Made by a program: the position numbers and the translations under genes. Under the pieces are notes generated by a model that was not told where the DNA came from, searched no databases, and saw only the letters and a program-made list of their open reading frames with translations. 21,894 nucleotides of DNA, from IMG/VR virus record IMGVR_UViG_3300000101_000041, positions 9,084 through 30,977 of that record. The stretch is one strand, 5' to 3'. The stretch comes from a virus. Of this stretch, positions 7,741 through 17,275 are shown one piece after another (within the stretch, counting starts at the first letter, position 1; every line of letters starts with the position of its first letter).

Positions 7741-9756
7741 ATGGCAAAGATAATTACAGAAAATTTTAAAGTCGAGACAACTAACGAGTTGTTTAAGTCA
7801 TTTAAAAATCAAAATAAAACTCTGGGTGATAACTTCATGTCCGAGTTAGCAGTCTATGATACTCAGTCGTCATCAATATCGTTGACTGCGGAGGATAATA
7901 TTGCAATTCGTGCTTTGGTTGATGATCAACTTGACAGACTAAGACCAGAATCTAGTTATTATATTATGGCATCGAAGGCATTGCCTTCTGGACAGGATGA
8001 GTCTGGTAGTATAAAGAATACGCAGAATAATAAAAGGGATTTCCAACGAAAGGTTATATTTGGTTCGAAAGTGGGAGACTCCACAGCAAGATATATGTTC
8101 TACGAAAACAACTGGCAAACAGGTACTGTCTATGATGCATATGACGATACTGAACCATTTGAAGGTAGCAACCAAATCGTCACTGTTCTTAATTCCGATT
8201 CCGACTATCTAGTATTCAAGTGTATTGAAAATAACAATGGTGGGCCGTCTACAATTAACCCTCAGACAACTCTATCTCAGTTTACTGCTAATTATCAGTC
8301 AGTTGAAACTGGAGACAAGTACATCTGGCACTATATGTTCACAGTGCCCTCTTCTGATGCTAACATATACAAGACGACTGATAGTCTACCTCTACCAATA
8401 GTATCTGATGGTGTGTATGGAGATGCACAAGTAATTAGTAACGCAAAGGAAACTATATCGCAAGTAATTATCGAAGATACTCCGGTCAACTTATTCAATC
8501 AATACTTGTTTGGTACTGCAACTAGCGTGGCTAACTCGTCTGACGTTGAATCTATATCTCAGACTTCAGCAGGATCGGGAGTCACAAATCTAAAGGTAAA
8601 GCCAAAGGACTTGACTGGTAGATCACTATATAATGATTCAGACTCATACAAGTATATGTACTTCAGATCTGCTGACGGGTCAACATCTGGAAAGTTATAT
8701 GATGTGATTGGATCAACCACAAATACGACTGAGAGTACAATAACATTATTGCTAGAAACTACTGATGCAATTTCAGGCTCTGGTCAACTAGTCCCCAAGA
8801 TTGAAATTAGTTCTCCAGACTATAACGGTGTTAGAGCAAAAGCATATGGAGTTATCGATCAGTTTGGTACACTGAAGCGTGTTGCGTTTGAGACTAGAGG
8901 GAGTAGCTATAAGTTCGCATCAGCGAAACTAATAACCCCAAAGAGTTTAAGTTCTACAGGAACTACCAGTCTTCGTGCTGTAGTTTCAACTAAAGGTGGA
9001 CATGGGTCTAATCCAATAAATGAGTTAGGGATGAGTAGACTCTCTATTGTTACAAACTTTTCTGGAGATTCTGATGATGTCCCAGATAGCAACACATATA
9101 CGCAAATGGGATTAGTTAAAAATCCGCAGTTTACTAATGGGGCAATCCCCGAAAGTTTTGACAATAGAGTCGTGATCAGCAAGGCCGGTGATTACACCGC
9201 AGTCGCAATACCTGATTACTATATTGAGCAATATATAGAGTTCGTTAATGCTACAGATCTGACTATAGGTGAATCGTATGTGATATCTGACTTGGGTAAT
9301 ATGACTACTTCTGATTGGAACGCAATATCGACTACAGAACTTACTGATGCTACTGCAATTGCAGGAACATCGTTTGTGGCATCCTCGGGCGTGTCTTCAC
9401 TATCTGCGACTAAAACTGGCGTAGCTACAGTGGCAGTAGATACTCTTTCTCGTGATAAAAAGCAAGAGATTGTAACTGCTAAAATACACGAGAGTTCGTT
9501 TGAGTCCGGTGTCACTAAAATATATTTGGTGGACTATTACGGAGATTTTAGAAGTAGACTTCAGAAGGGTAACATCCGTATAAAAATTACTGCAACCGCA
9601 GAAAACGCCACTGCGATAAGCATAAATAACTTTAGTGATATTGTTTATGGTGCTTATACTCCGTACACAGGAGACTTACTACACTTTATCGATTTTGCGC
9701 CGATAACCAGATCGTCAACCACAAGAGAAAAAGTAAAGTTCACATTTGACTTTTAA
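7741..9756 (+). CDS. gp8: Baseplate wedge subunit, T4 gp8-like, enlarged
   Basis: The 671-residue protein has the T4 gp8 hallmarks at wide spacing. VETGDKYIWHYMFTVPS (188-204) corresponds to the gp8 segment GDGYVWEYLFEIPPD, and the C-terminus APITRSSTTREKVKFTFDF corresponds to the PPI...ILFTF end of gp8. Residues 65-170 (AFGSKVG-like start, NNWQTGTVYDAYDD, VFKCIENNNGG) match the first gp8 beta domain. In T4, gp8 (334 residues) dimerises in the outer wedge and binds gp7 and gp10. This homologue is twice as long. The extra length lies mainly between residues 230 and 620 and includes a small domain (506-566) also found in two other virion proteins of this window. The ribosome-binding site is weak (GGAACC at 7730-7735). 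The gp8 identity rests on motif order and neighbourhood. Confidence 0.8.
   Translation: MAKIITENFKVETTNELFKSFKNQNKTLGDNFMSELAVYDTQSSSISLTAEDNIAIRALVDDQLDRLRPESSYYIMASKALPSGQDESGSIKNTQNNKRDFQRKVIFGSKVGDSTARYMFYENNWQTGTVYDAYDDTEPFEGSNQIVTVLNSDSDYLVFKCIENNNGGPSTINPQTTLSQFTANYQSVETGDKYIWHYMFTVPSSDANIYKTTDSLPLPIVSDGVYGDAQVISNAKETISQVIIEDTPVNLFNQYLFGTATSVANSSDVESISQTSAGSGVTNLKVKPKDLTGRSLYNDSDSYKYMYFRSADGSTSGKLYDVIGSTTNTTESTITLLLETTDAISGSGQLVPKIEISSPDYNGVRAKAYGVIDQFGTLKRVAFETRGSSYKFASAKLITPKSLSSTGTTSLRAVVSTKGGHGSNPINELGMSRLSIVTNFSGDSDDVPDSNTYTQMGLVKNPQFTNGAIPESFDNRVVISKAGDYTAVAIPDYYIEQYIEFVNATDLTIGESYVISDLGNMTTSDWNAISTTELTDATAIAGTSFVASSGVSSLSATKTGVATVAVDTLSRDKKQEIVTAKIHESSFESGVTKIYLVDYYGDFRSRLQKGNIRIKITATAENATAISINNFSDIVYGAYTPYTGDLLHFIDFAPITRSSTTREKVKFTFDF
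9256..9438 (+). repeat. Copy 1 of a small domain shared by three virion proteins (in gp8-like)
   Basis: Residues 506-566 of the gp8-like protein read DLTIGESYVISDLGNMTTSD, then W, and continue through GTSFVASSG to GVATVAV. The order GxxYxIxxxGNM, TTxxW, GxxF and a small-residue end is shared with 14392-14547 and 19502-19651. The similarity is visible in protein and is not obvious in DNA. Confidence 0.65.
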
Positions 9757-9774
9757 GGAAAGAGAATATAGCCC

Positions 9775-12700
9775 ATGGGTATTAACACAGATTTAAACGT
9801 AGATCCGTATTACGATGACTTTAATGAAGCTAAACAATTCAATCGTGTTTTGTTCAAGCCAGGTAAGGCTGTCCAAGCACGAGAGTTAACTCAGCTTCAA
9901 ACTATTCTACAGAAACAGGTGGAACGATTCGGATCTAATGTATATAAAGAAGGAACTATCATTAGCGGTATTAACTTGACTGCTCGTGATGACTTGTTTT
10001 ATGTCAAAATAAATGATCAAGTAGATTTTACCAATCCATCTTTATATAATCAGATTGTCTCTGATGATGGAACAAAAACTACCTATGTATTAGTCGGTCA
10101 AACTTCCCAACTTAGAGCAGAGATCATAAAGGGCGATAATGGATTCCAAACTCAAGATCCCGATCTAAAAACTCTTTATATCAAGTATCTAAACACAAGT
10201 CAAGATAATGATGGTGATGTTAAGCAATTTATCGCAGGTGAAGTATTAGAAATTAGAAAAGAATCTGACGATAGTCTTCAGGTTAGTATTACTGTTGCCA
10301 GTGTCGCTAATCAGACAGGAAATTCTTTTGGAGTATCATGTGAAGAAGGTGTTATCTATCAGAAAGGGCACTTCATTTTTGTGGATAATCAGTTCATCAT
10401 TGTTGAGAAGTATACGAATACGCCCGGTAATAAATCAGTAGGATTTTCTGTAAATGAGAATCTTATCGACTCCGATGCAGACGCATCTCTTCAAGATAAT
10501 GCGGCAGGATTCAATAACGTAAATGCACCTGGCGCTGATAGACTTCAGCTTGTACCAACTCTAGTATCTTATGACAGCGCATCTGAGCCCACAGAATTTT
10601 TCGCACTCATCAGATATGTCGATGGTAATCCAGTTCGTATTAGGGATAACACTGAGTTCAACGTAATCGGTGAAGAGATCGCAAGAAGAACATTCGAAGA
10701 GTCTGGTAACTATGTGGTTAACGGGTTAGAGGTTTCTCTAGAGGAAGAAAATAATACTGCCTACGCTGTAGTCAGCCCCGGTAAAGCTTATGTGTATGGT
10801 AAAGAGGTTACAAACGTATCTCCAACTAGACTTGCAATAGATCCAGTTACTTTAACTCAAAGTAGAACTAGTCAGCACACTGGTATTAACTACGGACAAT
10901 ATTTCACATACAATGCTAGTACAACGACAACTGTTGATCACTTTCAGGTAGACGGTACTCGGTACACGTTATATTCAGATACAGGTGGCACGACTGCAAT
11001 AGGAAAATGTTCAGTCTCTAATCTTTTGCCAGGTAAGATATTTGTCTTTGGTATTAAGAAAGATGCGGGTTCTGAAAACACTCCTGTACTAAGAATAGGT
11101 AATACTGTATTGAGCGCACCTGCAGGTTCTTCTGAGCCAGCAAGCAGACTATATGAACCTGAATCTGCATCTATGATATTTGACGCAGGTCGACCCGATA
11201 TGCAAAGCATATCCAATATCAATGTAGTTAGAAGAATTCGTGAGACTAATGTTAGTGTAAACGCTGGTGGCGAATTGACTATATCTGGTACTGGTGATAC
11301 TGCCCCACTATCAACTGATGTGATGGGGATGAGCGCAAATAATGTTGTTGTTCCAGTAACTACTGCAACCCCTGATGCTAGTAATGTGAATGTGGATTTC
11401 GATAACTCAGCGAATGATCCTGATGTTCTATATTACACTCGTGTAGACTCTAACCTGTCAGCAGATACTCTGACGGAGAAAGTCGGTTATGTGAAGGCAA
11501 CCCACAGCACTGTTAATGCATTTGGTAACAGTGGTAATGCAATGGCCAGTCTCGGCATACCCAATGTTATTGAACTCATTAGCGTTACAGATTTCTTTGG
11601 TAATACTAACTCTACTTCGGGAACAGTGGGTACAGACGTAACATATAAATTTAGATTGAATAAAAATCAAAAAGATGATTTCTATGGACATTCTTTTATC
11701 TCTTTGAGATCTGGAGAAACCCTTTCTAATAACGAACTACTAATTAAGTTTCGATATCTCGATAGAACTACTTTAGTAAACAGTGGATTCTTGACTGCTA
11801 ATAGTTACGATACAGTATCTAGTAAGTCTCTAGTTACCACATACACCACTAAAGATGGAACAGTCTTTAATCCGCTAAACTCATATGACTTCAGACCATA
11901 TGCAGATGCAACTATCACACCGGCACTAGATGCAGGTGGCTCAAGTGCAGTTCCTACATTTGTGGATTATACATTTAGTCGTGGCGTAGCTGTTATGAGT
12001 AATACTGCTATATCTGGAGATCAGACATACTATATGTCTAGAATCGATAGAGTGGTGTTAGACGAGTATTCAAATATTAGTATTATTAAGGGTGGAGAGT
12101 CTGAAAATCCATCTGCGCCTAAAGTTGGTAGACTGTACACAGTTGGTCAAATAACATCGCCAGGTAATACCACAAAAGTTTCTGGCGAAAATAGAATATA
12201 TGTTGATAATGTTTCTTCTAAAAACTATACAATGGAAGAGATTGGATTTATCGATAAGAGATTGGACGAATTAACCGAAATAGTATCTTTGAGTCTTCTT
12301 GAACAAGAGACTATTGATATGAGCATAACTAGTGTAGTTAACGGTGTTGTTACAAATAGATTTAAAAATGGAATACTGGCAGACTCATTCAACACGTTAC
12401 TAAATGCTGATATTATTGATGCAGAGTTCTTATCAAGTATCGATAAGAGTAGAAAAATAATTGCGCCTGCTGTAGAACAGTTTCCAGTTGATCTAAAAAT
12501 TGATCCTGCTTCAGCAAGCAATACAAGAATAACATTTGATGATGTGGTAACACTGACTGATTCGGGTAGTAATCTTCCTGTTATTGATCAGCCATATGCA
12601 ACTGCATTTAGAAACTGTGTATCTAATTTCTATGACTTTAGAGGCCAGGTAGCTATAGATCCTCCATTCTCCTCTGGATATGATGTAATCAATAATCCGG

Positions 12701-15315
12701 CAATAAATCTTGAAATTGATATTGCTGGTCCTATGTTGGATTTGGTTGATAATCTACAAGAGATTATGCCTCTTACTAGAGAAGATGTCATATCTGAAGT
12801 AAGAACTGGAACTAATAGACCCAGACGAAGAGTTATTATGGGTGAGTTTGAGCAGACTGTGGCAAATACCAGCCTCACTAGTTCAATATCTAGTGCTACA
12901 CAGCAGGTTGGTAACTTTATAACAGATATCAATATGAAGCCGTATTTGAGACGACAGCGAGTTAAGGTTGCCGTAACAGGATTAAGACCTAATACTGAGC
13001 ATCATTTCTTCTTTGACGGAAAGAGTGTTGATCAATATGTAGCACCTGGTAGAGTAGGCACATTTAGATCTGAAGAGACTAATAGATTTTTGGGCAGAGG
13101 AAGACAAATTAATGTTAAGCGTGTTTATGACATTGGTGACACGGTTGCTCCTTTCAATCGAAAGAGTGGTGTTGGTCAAAAAGTTAAGTCTAACTCACAA
13201 GGCATTCTTTTTGCAGTCTTCTACATACCAGAAAGAACATTCTTTGTTGGCGAAAACAACTTAGAGATTGTTGATGTTGACACATATAGTTCTATCGATT
13301 CCGCATCTACCTCATATGGTAAGGCTACATATAGAGGATATAACTTTGCGGTTAATAAGTCTGAGATGAACGTAACGACTAGGACAGTGGACTTTGATAC
13401 TAATGTTAACATTACTAAAAGAGAAGTTCAGAGACAAGTCGGAGATCCACTTGCTCAAACATTTAGAATTAAATCTACAAGCACATCGGAAGCTAATGTA
13501 ATTCATGTTAGTGATATCGACCTCTTTTTCAAGAAGAAGAGTGCTACTGTTGGTGCAACCGTACAAATACGAGAAGTTGAAAACGGATACCCAACTAAGA
13601 AAGTTCTACCTTTCGCATCAAGACATCTAGACTCCGCAGATATAGCAGTATCGGATGACGGCACAGCAGTAACTAAATTTCAGTTCACTAATCCTATTAA
13701 GCTGAATGCTAATACTGAATATGCTATTGTAGTTCTTCCAGATGGCAATTCTCCAGACTACTTAATCTACACCTGTAAGGTTGGAGACACAAGTCTGTCT
13801 AGAGGAACAAGTCCTTATAGGGTTGCTGTTACTAACGATTGGGGTGATGGAGTTTTGTTCACATCTACTAACGATAGTGCGTGGAAGTCTTATCAAGACG
13901 AAGACGTTAAGTTTGTTATCAATAGATTTGATTATAATGCCTCTGTTGGAACTATTGATCTAGTACCAAATGATATAGAAAACCTTACACTTCGTGAAGG
14001 TGCCGGCAACTTTAATGTGAGTGAACTTGCTTATGTTAAAAAAGATAATCTTCAATTTCAAGGAAGCATTAGTGGCGACTCTTTTGAAACTTTAACTATA
14101 GCAGACACATCACTTCCGTTTACTAGTGGAGACTTTATCTATATCGAGTCTAATGCTACTAGCACTGTTAACTTTGTAGCAGAGGTTATATCAAGCACTA
14201 CGAATCTATCTAACACAGTAATAACTCTAGATAGATCGATATTCCAAGAAGTAGCGGCAGTAACAGCAAATGTATGTGTGGTTGGAGAAGTGTCTCATTT
14301 CAATAACAAACACCCTAATAGTATACAACTAAAGGGTAGTAGTGCAAGATCAAGTAACTACATTGATGACAGCGCAACAGTGGAAAATGGAAGCTTTGTT
14401 CCAGGCCATACATACACGATTACGAATACTGGTAATATGGGAACAACCAACTGGAATACTGTTGGTGCTTCAGGGGAACCTTATGTTGGTCAAGTATTCA
14501 AAGCATTAGTGGTCGGAACAGAATCTGGATCTGGATCAGCCAGACCTAATATGCAAGTATTGAGAGGAACTGAAAGTGGCGCAACTGCATTCGTGACTTC
14601 TGTTAATAATCAGAAAATATCGTTTATTCAGCCACAAGTATTTTCTCATAACTCTATCAATACAAGTAGTGATCTGGATCTATTCAGAAATAATACTAAA
14701 GTTAAGTCTATAGGTAATAATGAGAATGTTTATACATTAGATACTCCTTTGACTATAGCAAGTAAGAGTCGTATTGTTGCTGATAACAACGAATCTACTG
14801 ATATGAAAATTCGTGTTAACATGAATAATAACGGTAAGAAGACAGATACTCCACTACTAGATCAGGCACTATCTGAACTTGTTGCATATAAATACATCAT
14901 TGATGAGTCGGCCGCACTTACGTCTAAATTCATATCTAAGCAAGTTATACTAAGAGATGGGTTAGACGCTGTAGGGCTGAGAGTTCTGCTTTCTGCGTAC
15001 AGACCCGCAGGAACTGTAATTGAAACCTATGCTAGATTTACATATCCAGAAGATGTTAGTAATATGAGCGATTGGATTCAGCTAACGAATGATACGCCTG
15101 AAGTATATTCCAACTTGGCAAATACTAGAGACTATAGAGATTTTGAGTACTCTCTTCCAAGTGAAGTTAACGAGTATAGCGCATTCCAGATAAAGTTTGT
15201 TATGCGTCATGCAACCACTAGTGAGTTGAGTGCTAGTCCAGATCTGAAAAATATAGATCCAGACATTAACCTATTCCCTCATCTATATGACTACAGAGCG
15301 ATAGCGTTAACATAA
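9775..15315 (+). CDS. Giant DUF4815-type virion protein, probable outer baseplate/fibre connector
   Basis: This 1846-residue protein opens with the block typical of DUF4815 phage structural proteins: FNRVLFKPGKAVQARELTQL at 22-41, then QTILQKQVERFG. Further along come VKVAVTGLRPNTEHHFFFDG (1063-1082), common in giant structural proteins of marine T4-like phages, and GDPLAQTF (1223-1230). The latter starts a jelly-roll-like domain (DLFFKKK, VQIREVENGYPTKK, FTNPIKLNANTEYAIVVLP) to about 1340. A domain shared with two other proteins lies at 1540-1591. The last 150 residues (VLLSAYRPAGTVIETYARFT, YSAFQIKFVMRH) look like a final beta-sandwich. By position after gp8 it may take the role of T4 gp9/gp10, the outer wedge proteins that hold fibres; that equivalence is inferred. 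AAGGAAAGAG lies ahead of the start. Complete. Confidence 0.8.
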   Translation: MGINTDLNVDPYYDDFNEAKQFNRVLFKPGKAVQARELTQLQTILQKQVERFGSNVYKEGTIISGINLTARDDLFYVKINDQVDFTNPSLYNQIVSDDGTKTTYVLVGQTSQLRAEIIKGDNGFQTQDPDLKTLYIKYLNTSQDNDGDVKQFIAGEVLEIRKESDDSLQVSITVASVANQTGNSFGVSCEEGVIYQKGHFIFVDNQFIIVEKYTNTPGNKSVGFSVNENLIDSDADASLQDNAAGFNNVNAPGADRLQLVPTLVSYDSASEPTEFFALIRYVDGNPVRIRDNTEFNVIGEEIARRTFEESGNYVVNGLEVSLEEENNTAYAVVSPGKAYVYGKEVTNVSPTRLAIDPVTLTQSRTSQHTGINYGQYFTYNASTTTTVDHFQVDGTRYTLYSDTGGTTAIGKCSVSNLLPGKIFVFGIKKDAGSENTPVLRIGNTVLSAPAGSSEPASRLYEPESASMIFDAGRPDMQSISNINVVRRIRETNVSVNAGGELTISGTGDTAPLSTDVMGMSANNVVVPVTTATPDASNVNVDFDNSANDPDVLYYTRVDSNLSADTLTEKVGYVKATHSTVNAFGNSGNAMASLGIPNVIELISVTDFFGNTNSTSGTVGTDVTYKFRLNKNQKDDFYGHSFISLRSGETLSNNELLIKFRYLDRTTLVNSGFLTANSYDTVSSKSLVTTYTTKDGTVFNPLNSYDFRPYADATITPALDAGGSSAVPTFVDYTFSRGVAVMSNTAISGDQTYYMSRIDRVVLDEYSNISIIKGGESENPSAPKVGRLYTVGQITSPGNTTKVSGENRIYVDNVSSKNYTMEEIGFIDKRLDELTEIVSLSLLEQETIDMSITSVVNGVVTNRFKNGILADSFNTLLNADIIDAEFLSSIDKSRKIIAPAVEQFPVDLKIDPASASNTRITFDDVVTLTDSGSNLPVIDQPYATAFRNCVSNFYDFRGQVAIDPPFSSGYDVINNPAINLEIDIAGPMLDLVDNLQEIMPLTREDVISEVRTGTNRPRRRVIMGEFEQTVANTSLTSSISSATQQVGNFITDINMKPYLRRQRVKVAVTGLRPNTEHHFFFDGKSVDQYVAPGRVGTFRSEETNRFLGRGRQINVKRVYDIGDTVAPFNRKSGVGQKVKSNSQGILFAVFYIPERTFFVGENNLEIVDVDTYSSIDSASTSYGKATYRGYNFAVNKSEMNVTTRTVDFDTNVNITKREVQRQVGDPLAQTFRIKSTSTSEANVIHVSDIDLFFKKKSATVGATVQIREVENGYPTKKVLPFASRHLDSADIAVSDDGTAVTKFQFTNPIKLNANTEYAIVVLPDGNSPDYLIYTCKVGDTSLSRGTSPYRVAVTNDWGDGVLFTSTNDSAWKSYQDEDVKFVINRFDYNASVGTIDLVPNDIENLTLREGAGNFNVSELAYVKKDNLQFQGSISGDSFETLTIADTSLPFTSGDFIYIESNATSTVNFVAEVISSTTNLSNTVITLDRSIFQEVAAVTANVCVVGEVSHFNNKHPNSIQLKGSSARSSNYIDDSATVENGSFVPGHTYTITNTGNMGTTNWNTVGASGEPYVGQVFKALVVGTESGSGSARPNMQVLRGTESGATAFVTSVNNQKISFIQPQVFSHNSINTSSDLDLFRNNTKVKSIGNNENVYTLDTPLTIASKSRIVADNNESTDMKIRVNMNNNGKKTDTPLLDQALSELVAYKYIIDESAALTSKFISKQVILRDGLDAVGLRVLLSAYRPAGTVIETYARFTYPEDVSNMSDWIQLTNDTPEVYSNLANTRDYRDFEYSLPSEVNEYSAFQIKFVMRHATTSELSASPDLKNIDPDINLFPHLYDYRAIALT
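14392..14547 (+). repeat. Copy 2 of the shared small domain (in the DUF4815 protein)
   Basis: Residues 1540-1591 begin SFVPGHTYTITNTGNMGTTN, then W, and go on through GQVFKALVVG to SGSGSARP. This is the clearest copy and matches the pattern of copies 1 (9256-9438) and 3 (19502-19651). Confidence 0.7.
14887..14894 (+). promoter_or_regulatory. Possible internal T4-type late promoter box
   Basis: An exact TATAAATA lies inside the DUF4815 gene, about 420 bases before the coiled-coil gene at 15315 and in the right direction to feed the fibre genes. It is also explained by the codons for Y-K-Y, and in AT-rich DNA such a match can occur by chance, so this is only a candidate. Confidence 0.25.
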
Positions 15316-15503
15316 TGTCAGCATCATCTTATATAAGGTCTAAAACTGGAGCAGGAGTAGTCAACTCTGATATTTCTGCCTATAATGATGCGGTACTTAA
15401 AAGAAAGCAAGATAAATATATAAAAGGTTTAGAGCAGAGAATTATAAAACTTGAGTCTGCACTATCCTTACTCGAAAACACAGTTAAAGAGATGACAAAA
15501 TGA
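15315..15503 (+). CDS. Small coiled-coil protein between giant protein and fibre genes
   Basis: This 62-residue protein has an N-terminal part with no clear fold (SASSYIRSKTGAGVVNSD) and a C-terminal coiled coil. Positions I36, L39, I43, L46, L50, L53, V57 and M60 follow perfect 3-4 heptad spacing, so it probably forms a short helical bundle, perhaps a trimer. The start overlaps the upstream stop (TAATG, 15313-15317) and its stop overlaps the next start (ATGA, 15500-15503). There is no clear ribosome-binding site, so it is probably translated by coupling. Tight linkage to the fibre gene suggests a fibre-assembly or attachment role, as a trimerising clamp or a minor virion part. I do not recognise a named family. 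Confidence 0.75.
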   Translation: MSASSYIRSKTGAGVVNSDISAYNDAVLKRKQDKYIKGLEQRIIKLESALSLLENTVKEMTK

Positions 15504-17254
15504 CAATCAACAAAACTGACTTAGCAAACACCTCCACATTTGGTACTTGGAAAACACGAACTAATGAGCTTTTGGCTTTCGCTAGAAAGACGGTCAGTCT
15601 TGGTGATAGTGGAGAGGACAACAATGGTAACATAGTCCTGAATGGCAATTTATCATTGGGTGTGAGTAACCCAGCTACGGATACAATAACCGTAAACAAT
15701 ATATCTAAGTGTTCTACTGGCGACTTTAAAATAACTAATGCCGCTACAGTTCAAGGCGTTTTAACTCTTGACTCTGGTTCAGGGTCGGCATCTTCAGTTC
15801 AATTCAGTAATGGTGGAACACCTACATGGGATATCTCAACACAGTCTGATCATAGTTATCTAGAGATTGGTGACGGTGCTTCTTACATTAGATTCCAAGC
15901 AGACGGTTCTGGTGGTAAAGAGATTGATGGTGAAGCTATTACAATTAACAATGATATTTTACCAGACGAAATAACTGCTGTTAATTTTACATCAACAGGA
16001 ACAGGTGCATCTAGATCAGTTTTTGCAGAGGCAAATATCGGTGCAGGCTCAATCACTGCTACTACAATAACCTGTCTTGGAACTGGGGCGAATAAAACAA
16101 CTCTGTCCGAAGTTGATATTAATGGTGGTGCTATTGATGGAACTGCGATAGGTGGTGCGACACCATCGACTGCCGCATTCTCGACTGTATCTGCATCGGG
16201 TCTTATTACTGCAAATGGTGGTGTAACTGGTGATGTGACTGGTAATGTGACTGGTAATGCAAGCGGAACAGCAGGCGGATTGACGGACGAGGCGCTAGTT
16301 GAAGTTTTAAAAGCAGTATATCCTATAGGTTCATTATTCACATCAACAGCTAATGTAGATCCCGGTACTGCTAGATCGCCCATCTTTGCGACTGGTGGTT
16401 TAGGATTTGGTACATGGGAAAGATATGCAGAGGGTAGAACACTAGTCGGCAAGGATGGAGGGTCACTTACTGCATCTGCTGGTCACTATTCAGTCAGAAA
16501 TGCTTATCTAGAGACATATGGCGCTGAATATACTTGTGTTTTTTATTTTGATGAGTTTGATTCGGAAAACGAAGTCGGACTCGGGCCAGGCGATAGAGTT
16601 GATTTGAATGTGGATGATATTACTCTAGATTCAAATAACCCCTTACCGTGGAATAAAGCACTTGGAAGTAATAGTGGAGCAGGATTTGAAGTTCTTGAGT
16701 CTGGAATGTCAGCCGTATTCACAGGCGTACCCTATATTAGAGTAGATGTTAGTGCTATGGTTAACTCAAATTCTGCATACACTTCTGTTTGGCCCACAGT
16801 AACTAATCTGATAGAAATTCAAGTAGGTGGGTCGAATCTTACTGCTAGTAATGGATTTACAATTAGAAATAATCGTTTCAGAGGTACTGTTAGTAAGGGT
16901 GGTATGAGCCATGTTAAACTAGATCCTAAACATATTCCCGATCATGTTCATACTATGGAATCGTGGGAATCTGGTATTCAGTACTATGGGTTTAATGATA
17001 ATAACAGTATACCTGCACCAAAAGCCGGCTTTGACGCCTTTGGTATTCACATTAATACGCAGTATGGTACTGAGATGATTGATGAGCATCGACAACAAGG
17101 GCCAGCTTCCAGTGATGATGGTCAAGTCTGTAGTAGCACCGGTGTTGTAAAGGGTTATCCAGGTTCGGCTGGTATAGTCGATGCTGATGTAGATAAGGGA
17201 CACGAAAATATGCCTCCTTATGAAGTAGTATATATTTACAGAAGAATAACTTAA
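15500..17254 (+). CDS. Tail fibre with phage tail-collar domain (short-tail-fibre, gp12-like C-terminus)
   Basis: The 584-residue protein starts with FGTWKTRTNELLAFARKTV (14-32), a virion-attachment head common on phage fibres. Residues 40-240 are a beta-rich shaft, with VDINGGAIDGTAIGGATPS at 205-223, a frequent fibre-shaft segment. Three VTGD/VTGN units (242-253) precede the C-terminal domain. AVYPIGSLF (272-280) and GLGFGTWERYAEGRTLVG (300-317) are the tail-collar signature, as in T4 gp12 and microcystin-dependent-protein-type proteins. KHIPDHVHT at 477-485 gives the HxH metal motif (H482, H484), which in gp12 binds metal at the trimer axis. The end NMPPYEVVYIYRRI is the classic collar-domain terminus. 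The protein probably forms a trimer that contacts the host surface. The start overlaps the previous stop. Confidence 0.85.
   Translation: MTINKTDLANTSTFGTWKTRTNELLAFARKTVSLGDSGEDNNGNIVLNGNLSLGVSNPATDTITVNNISKCSTGDFKITNAATVQGVLTLDSGSGSASSVQFSNGGTPTWDISTQSDHSYLEIGDGASYIRFQADGSGGKEIDGEAITINNDILPDEITAVNFTSTGTGASRSVFAEANIGAGSITATTITCLGTGANKTTLSEVDINGGAIDGTAIGGATPSTAAFSTVSASGLITANGGVTGDVTGNVTGNASGTAGGLTDEALVEVLKAVYPIGSLFTSTANVDPGTARSPIFATGGLGFGTWERYAEGRTLVGKDGGSLTASAGHYSVRNAYLETYGAEYTCVFYFDEFDSENEVGLGPGDRVDLNVDDITLDSNNPLPWNKALGSNSGAGFEVLESGMSAVFTGVPYIRVDVSAMVNSNSAYTSVWPTVTNLIEIQVGGSNLTASNGFTIRNNRFRGTVSKGGMSHVKLDPKHIPDHVHTMESWESGIQYYGFNDNNSIPAPKAGFDAFGIHINTQYGTEMIDEHRQQGPASSDDGQVCSSTGVVKGYPGSAGIVDADVDKGHENMPPYEVVYIYRRIT
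16223..16258 (+). repeat. 12-base tandem repeat encoding VTGD-VTGN-VTGN
   Basis: Three units: GTAACTGGTGAT, then GTGACTGGTAAT twice, the last two identical. They encode residues 242-253 of the collar-type fibre, just before the collar domain. Short VTGN runs are common hinge or shaft elements in phage fibres; the copy number could change by slippage. Confidence 0.85.
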
Positions 17255-17257
17255 ATA
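17250..17257 (+). promoter_or_regulatory. Degenerate late promoter-like box (CTTAAATA)
   Basis: CTTAAATA matches 6 of 8 bases of TATAAATA and ends 18 bases before the ATG at 17276, almost the spacing of the perfect box before the gp25-like gene. As there, AAGGATAA follows as ribosome-binding site (17262-17269). This could be a weak late promoter for the beta-helix fibre. Confidence 0.3.
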
Positions 17258-17275
17258 AATCAAGGATAAGTCCGA

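Noticed and set aside
11644-11651. TATAAATT, a near match to the late promoter box
   Set aside because: One mismatch at a key base, deep inside the giant gene and more than 3.6 kb from the next start; chance is the simplest reading.
13781-13963. 60-codon open frame on the + strand inside the giant DUF4815 gene
   Set aside because: Nested in another frame of a strongly supported gene, with no domain and no start signal.
15883-16452. 189-codon open frame on the minus strand
   Set aside because: It lies fully inside the well-supported collar-type fibre gene, has a proline/valine-rich composition typical of an antisense shadow, and no promoter or recognisable domain.
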